Of a DNA stretch of 64,000 bases, positions 1-23,197 are shown piece by piece. Every line of letters starts with the position of its first letter. The first letter of the stretch is position 1. The stretch is from Amoebidium appalachense. Its lineage: Eukaryota; Ichthyosporea. The notes under the pieces are model-generated. The model was given only the letters and a program-made list of their open reading frames with translations. It had not been told where the DNA came from and made no database searches. The DNA lies in contig CAVNZM010000014.1 of NCBI GenBank assembly GCA_963693365.1, positions 1,116,001 to 1,180,000 of the forward strand, in the 5' to 3' direction. Made by a program: the position numbers and the translations under genes.

Positions 1-119
1 GGGCCCCCCCTGAGGATGGGCTCTGCTTATTATGCATACTCTTTATGTATGGCTTGCATTCTGCATCGTGTTATCCGTTTGTTCTTGTGTACTTCGTACT
101 TTTTGACGCATTCAACCCC
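1..119 (+). repeat. Dispersed C-bounded repeat, copy 1
   Basis: About 110 bp of unique sequence, from CCTGAGGATGGG to TTTTTGACGCATTCAA, lies between a short C run and a long C-tract. Near-identical copies lie at 15886-16000 and 20189-20298, and a diverged one at 56512-56635. The neighbouring 283-375 shows a degenerate version (TGTATGCGTACTTCGTACC then GCATTCAACCCC). There is no coding potential and no clear target duplication. It is probably a short interspersed element or a spreading non-coding unit. Confidence 0.8.
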
Positions 120-906
120 CCCCCCCCCCCCCCCCCCCCCCCTTATACTTCCATGCAACCGGGCATGGTTGCTCTGTGTCGTGCATCTGGAAACACATAC
201 ACATTTTTCGCTGCACTGCATTAGTTTGCACACACATTCACCGTTTTGCTCACCTTGACGCATACTGTGCACATGGCTGATGTTGCATACTTGAATGTTT
301 GCCTTTGCATGTGTCCTGCACCATGCTTCTCATCGATCGTGTATGCGTACTTCGTACCGTGTTCCGCATTCAACCCCCCCCCCCCTACACACCACCCAGT
401 ACATCACCACCACCACCACCACTTCACACCCACTTTAGAAATTTTGTGTATGCTCTGCACCATTGCATTGTGTTGTCCTTCATAAATATGTACTTCATGC
501 TTGATGGGATCGATAGGGGAAGTTGCAAGCACTCATGCATATGAGTCTGGAGCCAACGTCTGTACACATGTTATGAGCCGTGTCTAAAACTATTGATGGA
601 CCAAGTATTCTAACATCGATCATGCAAAAGTTTCATCATTATAACATGTAATTACATGCATGCATGCATGCACATCCTCGTACTTTTTAGGTTGTTTCCG
701 AAGCTTTTTTTGTTGAGGTGGACCTCCCTCCCTTCCCCCCGGCTTCCGGAGGCCTAGGGCCAACCACCACAAACGTTTTCACATACACACCCATGCACAT
801 TGGACGCGGCGACACGCGAGGTTGAATCTCGTCTCCAAGGCTATGTACCCACTGGCTTACGTAAGTGGCCAGGCACTACTACGCCACGGGATGTCGCCTG
901 CGCGGC

Positions 907-950
<44 letters not shown>

Positions 951-1180
951 CGCAGGGAAGACAGCACTCAGAGTGACTAGGTTGAATCACATCCACACAT
1001 GCACACACTGATCGACGTATGGATGTCGTCCGGAGCTCTGGATTACATACGTGGTAGTATGAAGGTATATCGGCCATGCATTGTGCAGTGCTCAGCGCCG
1101 GGCTGTGCTCTTCGTCTTTCGTGCATGACCAAAGTTGGTATAACATGTGGCTTGGGCACGGGAACTTGCGTTGTGCCCGT

Positions 1181-1250
<70 letters not shown>

Positions 1251-1744
1251 GGAGGATCCGGGGGGGGGGGGGGGGGAGGGGGGGGGGGAAAGAGAGAATG
1301 AGAGAGAGAGAGAGAGAGAGAGAATGAGAGAGAGAGAGAGAGAGCCTTGTGTGTGTGTGCGTGTGTGTGTGTGTGTGTGCGTGCGCGTGTGTGCATTTAA
1401 GTGTTATGTTAGGTGTATGCGCGTTAGCTCCGAGCATGTGATTGAATATGAACTTGTAGAGCATATATCCTCGTTTAAGCAAACTACATAGCTGTGATCA
1501 ATAAACAGGCTGCCAGCTGCATGGGCACCATACGAACGGGGCTATTATGTAGCCCTGACTACCGCATACGTACATAGCAAGTCCCTATGTCCTAAATTTC
1601 AACTAATGATGAACGATCTGCATAAATAATACATTCAGTTTTGGGTGTCCCCCATCCTTCGTACATTCGATACTATGATATCTGAGATTGGAAACATCAA
1701 AAAAAAGTAAGTAAAAGAAACTTTTAAAGGCCAACCATCATTGA

Positions 1745-1798
<54 letters not shown>

Positions 1799-1814
1799 AA
1801 ACTTTCCTGCCCAA
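120..1814. repeat. Gene-free flank with simple repeats
   Basis: This stretch lies downstream of the minus-strand gene that ends at 1815. It contains C-tracts (116-142, 374-386), an A-tract (912-948) preceded by a GC-rich segment, a compound (GA)n/(G)n/(GA)n/(GT)n block (about 1181-1392) and a 46-nt A-tract (1751-1796). I see no gene here. A retroposed SINE ending in the 912-948 A-tract is possible but unproven. Confidence 0.6.
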
Positions 1815-2050
1815 TCACAGGCCCAGGGGTGACGTCACACTAGATTCGAGGGTGAGCAGACTCAGGTCGCTGGCTCCATCCTCCCAGCCAACCAGTGACT
1901 CACCGTGCCTGCAGAGAGATGACGTCAAGAAATTGTATCCCCCCCCCCCCCCCCCCCCCTCCCTCTCGAAACAAGAGCGCAGACCAATCATGAATGGATG
2001 CACAAAATACAGGCATGTGAGCATGTTTACATACATGCACGTATGCTTGC

Positions 2051-2132
<82 letters not shown>

Positions 2133-2437
2133 CAAATACACACAGACCGGAGTTTGCAGCCGGGAGGGGGGGGGGGGGGGGGGGGGGGGGGGAGGGGGGG
2201 GGGAGGGGAGAGGTCATGACAATTGGAAGCACACTAACACGCCACGGGCGAGATCAATCTATATTACATGGATGAATTGAAAGAGTGGGGGTCCAGTGTC
2301 TAATGAATATAATTATGTCCACATATACCGAACATTAGACCGCCACCTGTACATACCCCTACACTAATACTACCAAAGTAGCTCTCACAATAACATCCAC
2401 CCACCCACACGGCGTCAAACCCACCCACTCCCCACAC

Positions 2438-2470
<33 letters not shown>

Positions 2471-2913
2471 ACACACGTATAAAACCCCAAGCAACTCATA
2501 CCTGTCAGGGGTGGAGGGCAGTGTGTGCAGAGTCAGACTGCTGCCACTCCCAAGACTCGTCCTGGGCCCCAAACGAAAAAATAAGCCGATATGATCCTTT
2601 CTGCCACCACATTCTTTCTATTTCACAACACCCCATTTCTTTCCAAACCAAAATACGTGCGTAAAACGGGCGCAGTGAAAATGCTTCCTGCTGTGAAGCT
2701 TTTGAAGCACAAACCCATTTCATTGTGTGCAGCAATAGGTCAAGGAAGGGGACGGTGGTGGTGGTGGGGGGGGGAAGGAATTAGAGAAGAAGAGGGAGAG
2801 AGGGACAAAGGATAGATGAGGGTGGGGGGGGGGGGGGGGGGGGGGGGGGGAGGGTTGGGCACAACACACACGCACACACACGACACAGGACACACACGAC
2901 GCAGGACACACAC

Positions 2914-2988
<75 letters not shown>

Positions 2989-3363
2989 CACACACACACC
3001 TGAGACTTCCCGGACCTCCGGAGGAAGGTGTCATGTCGTGTACCCTGGAGACAATTAGACAGATAAAGGTCAGTGAATGAGTGAGCAAGTTGTGAGAGAG
3101 ACAGTAAATGAGTTAAGTGAGTGAGTGAATGAGTTCCAAAACATAGCCCATGCCAACCTATGAGTGAACGAGTGAACGAGTGAATGAGCAAGCCGTTGCG
3201 TATGTAACTTTGTGTTGGTGCGCGCGTGTGGCCGTGGTGGTGAAAGGGTGAGTGGAGGGTTGCACTTCTTAGAGGCTCACACTGCAATAATCCTTCCTAC
3301 GCAGCTTCAGAACCCCCCCATCCCCCCCCCCCCCAAAAGAATGATAGGAGACACACACACACA

Positions 3364-3415
<52 letters not shown>

Positions 3416-4012
3416 CAGGGGAAGAGAGAGAGAGGGGGGGGGGGGGGGGGGAATGTGTGTGTGTGCGTGTGTGTGTGTGTGTGTGTTTGTGTGTGTGAGA
3501 AAGAGAGAGAAGGAAGAGAGAATGTGTGTGCATGTTTGCGTTTGTGTGCAAAAGGGTCGTGCGTGCGCACGTGCATGTGTTTTGCGTGTGTGTGTGTGTG
3601 TTGGGGGGGGGGGGGGGGGGGGGGGGGGATCTCCTACGAGCATGACCCCCTGCATGAGCTAGCAACTGAGGGGCTCATTTGGTGCACAGGCAGGCATGCA
3701 TCCTCCCCTGGGCCACGTGCCTGTCTCTCGCTGCAATGGCCGTGAAAAAGTATTATTAGTGGTGCATGTGCGTAAAGATAGAATTGGTCCCAATGGGAAC
3801 GGGAGGGGGTTTATGTTTGAAAAAACGAAAAATTTGAATTTTCGGAAGAGTGGGATGAGACTATTTAATAGTTATGGGATGGGGGCTTTGGAGTGATAAC
3901 GGCGATGAAAGGGGGAAGGTCAGATATACATGCGTGTATGTGTATGTGTATGCAGAGTGTTTATGCGGCCACACGGTGGTGGGTAACAGGTAGAACCCAC
4001 GCTTCCATTGGT

Positions 4013-4075
<63 letters not shown>

Positions 4076-4929
4076 CGGTGGTGGTGGTGGTGATGGTGAT
4101 GGTGTGTGTGTGTGTTTTCGTGTGTGTGGGGTTTTTTTTTTTTTTTTGTTGGGAGGGGGGGGGGGGGGGGGGGAGGTTATCCATACCGTGCAGCCAGCCA
4201 TTCCTCCTCCACCGCCCTCCTCCTCCTCCACCTCTCCTTCTGAACCTCAACCAATCGCAACACAGCGGCAAGTGACGCCCTCACCCCCCCTCCCCTCCCT
4301 CTCCCCCTCCCCTCCCCATCCTCACCCCCACCCACATCCCCCCGTCCCTCCACCCCCCCACTACCACTTCTCTCTTCATCCCTTTCTGGGATCGGTGGAA
4401 CACGCGATCTCTGATTCCTCGGTTGAGGTTCCGGTCCCAGTTCGGTTCGTGGCTCCGGTACCCGCGGGCTGTACCTGACCCGTTTGGCGGCATTGTACTC
4501 TGACCCGGATTCGAACCTGTCTCCCCCCTCATCATCTATCCGACCATCCCCCGTCCTCTCTCTCTCTGTTTCTCTTTGTGGCCGGGGTTGTTCGGTTTGT
4601 GGTGCCGAGGGCCGTGTGCGACCCGTTTGGCACGTTTGCGGCTGTGTTGGCCCGGTTCGTGTTTCGAGTTGCAGTGCCGGGTCGGGGGATATCGGTCGGA
4701 TGGTTGGGTCTGGCTCTTGCAGTGAGAAGGAGCCACTGGATATGGGTCCTGTGATTGGGGGGGGGGGGGGGGAGGGGGGGTTGTGTGTGTGTGGGTGTTG
4801 TAGGGGGGGTGGGGGGGTAAGTATGGTATCAGTACTGGAAGATTTGTGGATTTTTAGGAGCCTAGATAGGATGTGGTGGTGGTGGGTGAGATGTTGAGGG
4901 CCAGGGTGGGAGCGAAGGGTGGGAGAGAA

Positions 4930-4964
<35 letters not shown>

Positions 4965-5458
4965 TGAAGCACCAGGTTGAAGGCTAAAATTGAGCTGATG
5001 AGGACGAGATAGTTGCGCGTAGAAAAAGGAGGAAGACATCACTTGCACAAAGAATAGGCTGGAGAGAGAAGGGAGGGGAGAGGGGGGAGGGGGGGGGGGG
5101 GGGGGGGGGGGGGAGAGGGGGTTGAAACAAACCTCTGGCCAAAGTCTGGGGAGGGCCCCCCAACATTTGCACAAATGCCCTCTCCGCCTCCCTGTCGACC
5201 CCTCCACCCCTCTCCCCTCGTGCATTCGTAGTAGCCCCCCTCCCCCCCGTCCGTGTGTCTCCCCCCTGCCTGCCTGGCCTCTGCCTGCCGCTGTCTGTGT
5301 CGTCTTCTTCTCGTTTTCGTTTTCTTGCAGCTACAACCATGGTTTCAAGATCGCGTAATGCGGCTTCCGCTGCACGCTGTGTGTTTTTTTGTTTGTTTTT
5401 TTTTTTGAGGGGGGGGGGGGGGGGGTGCGTGCCCATGTAGGTATCTGTGCGTGTGCGT

Positions 5459-5528
<70 letters not shown>

Positions 5529-5834
5529 ATGTGTGTGCGCGCGCATTGCTGGGCTGAAGGGGGGGGGGGGGGGGGGGGAGCGGCAAGGAGGGTATGGGGA
5601 AGGGCAAACAGATATTAGCATATAAAGGTAAACAGTGTTTTTCACTGGTCTAAATCATCCCCACCGTAGCACTAAAAGACCGTGGGGACACACCCGAAGA
5701 AGAGGGGTGTCGTGTGTGTTTGTTTGTGTACCTGGATGAGTGGGTGGGTGGGTGGGGTGGGGGGAGGGGGGGGGGGGGGGGGGAAGGGGGGAGGGGCAAG
5801 GTGAAAAAGTGGCAGAAAAATGAAGGTCCTGACT

Positions 5835-5917
<83 letters not shown>

Positions 5918-6317
5918 ACGTGTCTGTTTTCGTGATGAGTGAGTGGGTGGGGGAAAGGGGGGGGGGGGGAGGGGAAGGGAGGGTGGAGGGGGCTGCAAAA
6001 GGATAGCACGTGTCCAGTTGGTTATAGCTCAGCAGCTGTGCATGTCTACAAACAGTCTAGAAGGCTGCAGAAACGAGTGGAAGCTAGTGGCGATGGTGAT
6101 GTGGTGGAGTGGTGTGGTGGTGGAGGCGATATTGTTACAGATATTGCATTAAAAGTTAATGTGGTACATTTTTAGAGCTGTGTTAACTACATGTTAGACC
6201 GTGATTAAGGTTGATATGACAGTAGAGTAAAGTAGAAAACCAGGAAGGGTAAAGTGAAAAGGGTAATGCCTACGTGTTTGTCTGAACCCTGGGCCGGCAG
6301 GGTAGGCAGGCCCCTTC

Positions 6318-6386
<69 letters not shown>

Positions 6387-7471
6387 TGTTATCCCGCAAT
6401 GACAAGTCGTCCTGTATTGTGGGTAAATGGGTTGAGTGGGGTGAGAGTGGTGGTGGGGGGAGGGAAAGTGTACCCACACAGAGATGGTGGGCTGGAGGTG
6501 GTTCTGGTGCCTCACTCCCTCCCCCCTTCCCCTCAACACACACACACACACCTGCCTCCCATGCCTCTCTCCTCTCTTCTTTCCTCATGCCAAGTAAGTG
6601 TTTTGCATCCCCCCCCCCCAACCACAACCACCACCACCCCACCTCGGGCACCCTAAACCCTGGGCCCTTTCCCCCAACCAAACACAATGAACGTGCTGCA
6701 GCCATATTTACAAAACGTAGCACGCATGTAGAGGTTTACAAGTAAACCGGGTAACAAGCAAGACAAAGACGGAGGCCCTCCCGATCCAACCATCCATGGG
6801 AGCTGGTGTGTGTGTGTGTGTGTGTGTGTTTGGGGGGGGGGGAGGGGAAGGGGAGAGGGAAAATGTTACCCTTCCAAAGACAAAAATGGGTGGTCGTTGT
6901 TGTGGCTGACTCAGTGTGGGTGGAGGATCCCCTCCCACCGGCCCCATTCCAGCCGGCTCTGGCGCCCGTGTTTGAGTAGAATCACGAGGCATCCCATGTT
7001 GTGGTTGGTTAGAAGGTACTCCTTCGAATCCAGGTGGCTGACTTTGCGCGCCTTCTGAAGGGCGTGCTCGTGCTTCCTCACTCCTTTGTGACGGAGGACC
7101 CGGCGTCGGTTTCTGCTGATCTTTAGCCAATCGTTGCGCTTCAGTGGGTGCGCTTGCTCGACCTAAATTGCTTTCTGACCCACGTGCTCCATGATCTCTA
7201 CCCAATGGCTGCCGGGATACGTCACGTGGCGGGAACGAAAACGGCGCCTGATTTTCGGCCAATGGGGCATTTTGAAAGCCACCTGATGGCTGATCCCTAG
7301 CCAATGGTTGCGGGGGTTGAAAGGACAAGGCGGGGGCAAAAGGCACGGTGGTGGGTTCGGATTGGGCTGTTGGCTGTGGCTGCTGGGCTGCCTGCCTGTT
7401 TCGACGAATCTGATTGGATGAAAACATGCGGTGGATTAAATAGAGACAACACCGGAGGACATCTATGTGGG

Positions 7472-7508
<37 letters not shown>

Positions 7509-7693
7509 TTTTCATGAGCAGCACGTGCATGTTAAGGAAAGTCACGGAGGAAGATTTGTTCCAAGAGCACGTGACTGTGTGTGTGTGTGTGTGTGTGTGT
7601 GCATGCTTGTGTGTGTGCGCGTGTCAAATGTACCGTTTTAGGGAGGCGAGTGATTCAGTACCTTTCAACCATGTCTCTCACCCCAAACCGCCC

Positions 7694-7726
<33 letters not shown>

Positions 7727-7943
7727 CCCCCCCAGTCTACCCCCATGACACTCATCCCATCCACAAGTTCATTTGCCGACTACTCAGATTCTCCATTCTC
7801 CATCTTTACCACCCTCCCCCCCCTACCCCCCTCCCCCCCCCCCTTCCACACCCCCCCCGGACCACCACTCCCGCTTCCCCCGCAGTCTACATGTCATACT
7901 TTGTTCTAGGCTCTCCCCCACCAACCAATCTTATGAATCACAG

Positions 7944-7985
<42 letters not shown>

Positions 7986-8585
7986 AGCATAATTACACAT
8001 GCACACGTTACACTTAACACACACCTTGACATATGAATTACACAAATATACACCCATAGATACACCTACAACACACACACATAACAACACAAACACATGC
8101 CAAAACATTCACACACTGCACACTATACACCCCTTACATTCACCCCCATATCAATGCCCACACCTCTACATTCCTATACCACTACACCCACCCACCCACC
8201 CATTCACCCACACCCACGCACAGCCACCCCCCCCCCCCCCCCCCCCCCCTCCCCCCCCCCCCACACACAAACACACACACACATACACACATACACACAC
8301 ACGCACACGCACACGCACGCACGCACACACCCATGACAGTGCCACCCTGTGTCTCTCCCCTGCCCGGTGGCTCATAAGGCGCCGGGCCTCCTCAATCCGT
8401 GCCCTTTCCCTTGCCTGTGAACCAATAAAAATAGACATCAGATGTAATAGAATATGCAAATAGGCTCCGGTAAACACAGTGCACATAGACTCAGTTGGAT
8501 ACACATGGTGAAAAAGCAAAAAATGCTGGGCAAACGAGGTATCTGGTGAAGGAAGCAAGCTGTTGGATGTTTGGCAACAGCTCAA
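1815..8585 (-). CDS. Unrecognised multi-exon gene, at least 566 codons, 5' end not found
   Basis: Eight exons on the minus strand join in one frame: 8585-8536, 8414-8331, 7409-6870, 5376-5133, 5041-4973 (weakest), 4748-4187, 2561-2502 and 1908-1815, ending in TGA at 1817-1815. Each has an AG acceptor and a GT donor, and all junction phases agree. Dropping 5041-4973 also keeps frame. I do not recognise the family. The product starts with a charged helical stretch (RERARIEEARRLMSHRAGER). A Pro/Gln-rich exon follows with four related motifs (PLARDQ, PLAENQ, PLGRDH, RLAKDQ). Next comes a basic segment (AARKRKREEDD, a possible nuclear localisation signal), a Pro/Thr/Gln-rich then Gly/Arg-rich exon with the helix LRLVEVQKERWRRRRAVEEE, and an acidic/Ser tail (SLVGWEDGASDLSLLTLESS). 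This looks like a disordered nuclear protein, but that is inference only. The start codon probably lies between 8.6 and 12 kb. An alternative start is the ATG at 7427-7425, which would drop the first two exons. Confidence 0.6.
1920..8330. repeat. Simple-repeat tracts inside introns of the minus-strand gene
   Basis: Tracts include: C 1939-1958; (CA)n 2050-2126; G runs 2166-2203; C 2439-2468; G 2823-2850; (CA)n 2916-2985; (ACGC)n 3363-3417; G 3601-3628; (GT)n 4013-4074; T then G 4132-4173; G 4931-4962 and 5091-5113; (GT)n 5470-5525; (CT)n 5838-5884 followed by (GT)n; (GT)n 6320-6384; C 7698-7725 and 7944-7983; C runs 8227-8262; (CA)n 8263-8330. Most occupy the introns between the assigned exons. 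The remaining sequence of the 1.9-kb intron 2562-4186 shows no exon I can support. Confidence 0.8.
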
Positions 8586-11500
8586 CTGTGGTTGGGGATG
8601 AGTTGGGGGGGGGGGGGGGGGGGGGGGGGGGAGGGGGGGTTGACCGTAACAACGATGGCAGTTGTGTGTGTCTGGGGGGGGGGGGGGGGGGGGGGGGAGG
8701 CCCCGAATAAGAGAGAGATCGAACCCCCCCACCCCCCCCCACCCCCGCAACACGCACACACAGATACTCCCCCCTCCAAATTCCTACATACGACCCCCCT
8801 CCCCCGGGCCACACTTCCACTCTACCTCTACCGTACCCACCCACCCTCTCCTCCCCTCTCCCCGGGCGGAATTGGTCCCCTGCCTGTCCCCTCCCCCCAC
8901 CCAACACACACACACACACACACACACACAACACCTGCACGCTCACACACTCCACTCACATGCTCCTCTCTTTTCTGTGCCGCTGCACGGTGAGCCTCAC
9001 CGAACGCATTTTCACAGGCAGGACACCCCTGGTTGGGATATAACCGTCAGCAGATATATTTGGGATATATCGGCAAATATGTTTGATCCAAGATATCAAA
9101 CACAGAAGATGATGGTCAGGATTGTAAAGGATGACATGGTGCTGATGCTTGGCCCCCTCCCCCTCCCCCCTCCTCCCCCGGCACCCTCTTCTTCTCCCTG
9201 AACTTTTCTTCTCTATTTCTTTAGTTTTTCCTTCCTTCCTTCTTTCTCTCTTTCTTTTTTAGGGAAGAGGGAAAGGGGGGGGTGGGTAGGGGGGGGGGGG
9301 GGGGGGGGGGGGGGGGGAGCACGAGAGCGAGAGGAGAAGAGGGAGAGAGGGATAGACAGAGAGATGAAGGAAAAGGAAAAGGAGGGGGGAGGGGGAGGGG
9401 GGAGGGGGCAAGCGGGAGAGAGGGGAGAAGGGAGGGAGGAAGGAAGGGAGAGTAACAGAGAGGGAAAGTGGGAGGGAGGAAGGGAGGGGAAGAGAGGGTA
9501 GGACGGATGCAAGAAGGGGAGGGAGGGAGGGAGGGAAGGAGAAAGAGAGCTAGAGAGGAAGGAGATAAGTAAGGAAGAAGGGGGAGAGGGGGAGAGGGGG
9601 GGGGGGGAAGGGGGGGGGGGATAAAGAGGGAGCATATGGGTGAGACAGGAAACGGCAGGGCAAGGGGGGGGGGGGGGGGGGGGAGGTGTTGTTGTTTTGG
9701 TGGTGATCTCATGAACGACAACGGACGTGTGGAATGAAGGGAGAGTGGCGGGCTTATAACGAAGCTGAAACATAATGAAAGATGGGGAGGAGGTGGGTTA
9801 AGGGTGAGAAGCGTATTAATGCAAATCAACCGAGGGGATAGGATCATGGACGAATGGAGAAGTTATGGCGAGTGGGTGATAGTTGGCAAAAAGAAAAGTA
9901 GAGACAAAAGCGGAAGGGAGATGGTGCGTGCTTGCCGACGTGAGAGAAGCACAGGGGCACAGCTTTTTGTCACGAAAGGAAGGGGCCGGGGGGCTGGGCT
10001 TAGGGTATATGGGTGGTGGGGGAGGTTTGCAGAGACCAAAGCTTTTGAGGTAGGAAAAGCAAAGGAGCATGGGAGGAAATTGTGAGAAAGGGGAAAGAAA
10101 TAGAGGAAAAAACGACAAGAGGGTAGATGCATTAGAGTAGAGAGAGCGGAAAGAAATGATGCCTCCGTAACCAAAAGATATAAAAAAAATATGTTTGGAA
10201 AGACAGTTTATATATATTAGGGGAACAGTGAGGAGGGGAATTTGAGGGGGGGGGGGGGGGGGGGGGGAGACGGGGGAAGGGGAGGGTGTGTTTTTGTGTG
10301 TGGGGGGAGGGGAGGGAGGGGGGAGGGAGGGGGGAAGAAACTTACGTCGTTTTCGAATCTGTGAGGTGGATTCATGGAATAGATGTATACAGGCAGAGAT
10401 GGAAATGTAATCTCAAGCAAGGTGTTGCATCAAAATTCTTTCGTGCATCTCCTTCCGTCATGTGTGTCATTATATGCTTTAATGTAAAAAACACTAAGAA
10501 CGGCCTCTAGCAACGTTATGCCGTCCTTTTGGTGATGAAGGAAGGTGCAAAACAAACAAAGGAGTTTGATCATCACGGAGAACTGCCTGTGTGATTTTTT
10601 GAACTATGAAGAAAGGTGGCTAAACTGATCATGATATAAAACGAAACACTATCATTACAAAAAGGACCCGGAACAAAGTACTGTGAAACTCGTGCCGGTG
10701 GATTTACGCAACGCCTTAGTACATACATGCCTGTGCGATTCTTGCACAAAAACGACCACCAAAAGTGGACATAGGTGCAAAAATAAAAACTTTCAGTCTA
10801 ATAATATTTCTGTACATACTACTACATGTCACGCTATGTAGATGCCGATTCTAATTACTCTTAAGGTCAACAGCTGCAGTACAAATAAATATGGTAGAAC
10901 ACGAAAATAAACGACTACAAGTCGACTGTCAGACAGTCAGAACAAGTCCGACAGCAGCTGCCGCCTGTTCAATTTTTGAAGTGCGCGCCAACACACGCGT
11001 ACGAAACGCTGATTGGATACTGAATATCGTGAAAGGTTGAAGTGATTGGTCCAGCTTGGTGTACCTTCACAGCTGAGCCTGTGCAGCCTGTGCCTGTGTA
11101 CATGCGTCATAGACCCACATACCACACCGCCTGAGGGTGAGTATTAGTGTAAAACATATAGAAAAATTTAGCATATAAAAGACGTATATTCCTTGTGCAG
11201 AAAAAAACTGTAGCCGAAACTGAAAGTCACCGTGCACCGGCGGTACCGAAGTTAGGCTGAGCAACTATTGGTCGTTATCAACCAATCAGACACTGATATC
11301 TTCTTGGTATGTGAAAAAAGCATTGCGTGATTGAGCACCAACCAAAAGAAATCTTAGTAGCACACTCTTACGCACAACGGTACAAACAACAAGACAGAAA
11401 AGGAAGAATTAATACAAATAGAGATGAAAATTTCTTTGTAAATCAAACTCTTTTGATTAGTGAGTATAAATATGCAATGAAAGGCCTGTGAAAAAATTAA

Positions 11501-12218
11501 TTCTCCAGGTCTAGTCCGGTGTACCTGGTACCTATGAAAAGGTACGCCAATCAAACGGTTGAGTGGCACCACTTGTATTGCCGCGGCAACATCCGCCCAT
11601 CATGACATGCCTGTGTGTGCTCTCTGCGCCAGTTGCGCAGAGTTCTTCTGCATCTTGCTGTTTATCTGCTGTCGTGTTTTTTTCGTGCCCTGGTACAGCA
11701 GAGAATTCGGAACCTGTTTTGTCTAAACCTTTTTTTTTATTACCTAAATGCGTAGAGTCAAGCTAGACATTTCGTTATTTATTAAAAGTAACACACTACA
11801 CGCTGCAAAACGGGCCATCTGTTGCTGTGCACAAGATAATCCTTTGTGTGTCAGTCCTAGGTGTGGACAGCAGCAAAAACAACTTGCGCACGTGTAATCA
11901 TAATTTATAAGTACCTCTTATGAGTTGGACTGAGGAAAACCTGACTTCTAAGCCACACTTTCTTTTTGCATGGGTTTAGGAACTAAGTACAAAGTTGGTG
12001 AGAGAAACTGACGGATGTGTTCGTGTTAGAAACCAATCTGTTTGCCTTCCAACTGATTCTCGAGCTTGCGACGTGTCCTTATAGCAACGAAGCCCGAAAG
12101 GGCGGGGTATACTTTCTTTTCAGCTGTGCGAAAAAGGAGATAATTGGAGCAAGAAAGGATTTATAAGGGAGGTTACTTCGTAAACGCTGCGCCTGATTGC
12201 TCGCTGGAATCTTTAACC
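8586..12218. promoter_or_regulatory. Intergenic region between the divergent minus-strand gene and FBXW7
   Basis: The two genes point away from each other, so this 3.6 kb should hold both promoters and any missing 5' exons of the minus-strand gene. It begins with G/C tracts (8605-8638, 8674-8697) and a (CA)n tract (8902-8930). A strand-asymmetric purine-rich block follows (about 9220-9680). The last 2 kb is ordinary unique sequence. CCAAT-type pentamers recur in both orientations near 11010, 11042, 11268, 11280 and 11548, as expected of a promoter, but no TATA or initiator can be assigned. No further exon was identified. Confidence 0.45.
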
Positions 12219-22529
<10,311 letters not shown>

Positions 22530-22717
22530 CTGTACGGGGCAGGAAAGGACATTCCGGGTTTTGATTTGGGATTTTGGATTTTGACTATGGCGATTGTTTG
22601 TGGTGTTTTGTTGGTGGGCTATTTGGTGATGCTGGATTCATTTTTTGCAGATAAATGTGGTAATTTCATGCTACCCGTTGGATTTGGAAGTGTCGTTATG
22701 GATGGATGGTCGGAGTA

Positions 22718-22723
22718 AATAAA
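22718..22723 (+). terminator. FBXW7: FBXW7 poly(A) signal
   Basis: AATAAA lies 189 nt after the stop codon, inside a short A-rich run. It is the first canonical hexamer downstream of the gene. Confidence 0.65.
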
Positions 22724-23155
22724 AAAATTAACGTTGTGTCGAAGTAGGTGGGCTGGGTGGGGGAAATGTGTAGTTTTTTTGTGCGTATGATAGGATGGCA
22801 TTGGAGTATACGTATGCTGTGATGTTTGGTGGTATAATTGCACGTTTGGTGTTTTTCCGATTCTGTGCAGAGGATGGTCTAAAGTATTCTTTGGCGTGAT
22901 GCATGTCTCTGGCATAATCGCAATCATCTGATTTTGGTGGTGGGAGGTTTTGTGTTTGTGCCGGCTGTATTCAAAATGTTCATATGCTTGTGGTAGTGGC
23001 CATCATAAACCGGTACATGTATTAGAGTATTTTGTGGAGTATTTTATGCCCGGAACCAGTCTGAGTGGTAGGGGTTGGGTGGGTGCTCTGCTTTGTCGAA
23101 TGGCTGTTGAAATGCTAGTTGAAGTTGCTGTGAGGAGAAAGTTGCGTGTTAGCAT

Positions 23156-23197
<42 letters not shown>

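Noticed and set aside
4490-4570. tRNA-like B-box (GGTTCGAATCC on the minus strand)
   Set aside because: The flanking bases do not form a T-stem and no A-box or acceptor stem is present. The segment reads as coding in the minus-strand gene (GGDRFESGSE).
9804-10085. 93-codon plus-strand frame in the purine-rich block
   Set aside because: It starts at a weak context, has biased Arg/Gly/Lys content typical of purine-rich DNA, and resembles no domain.
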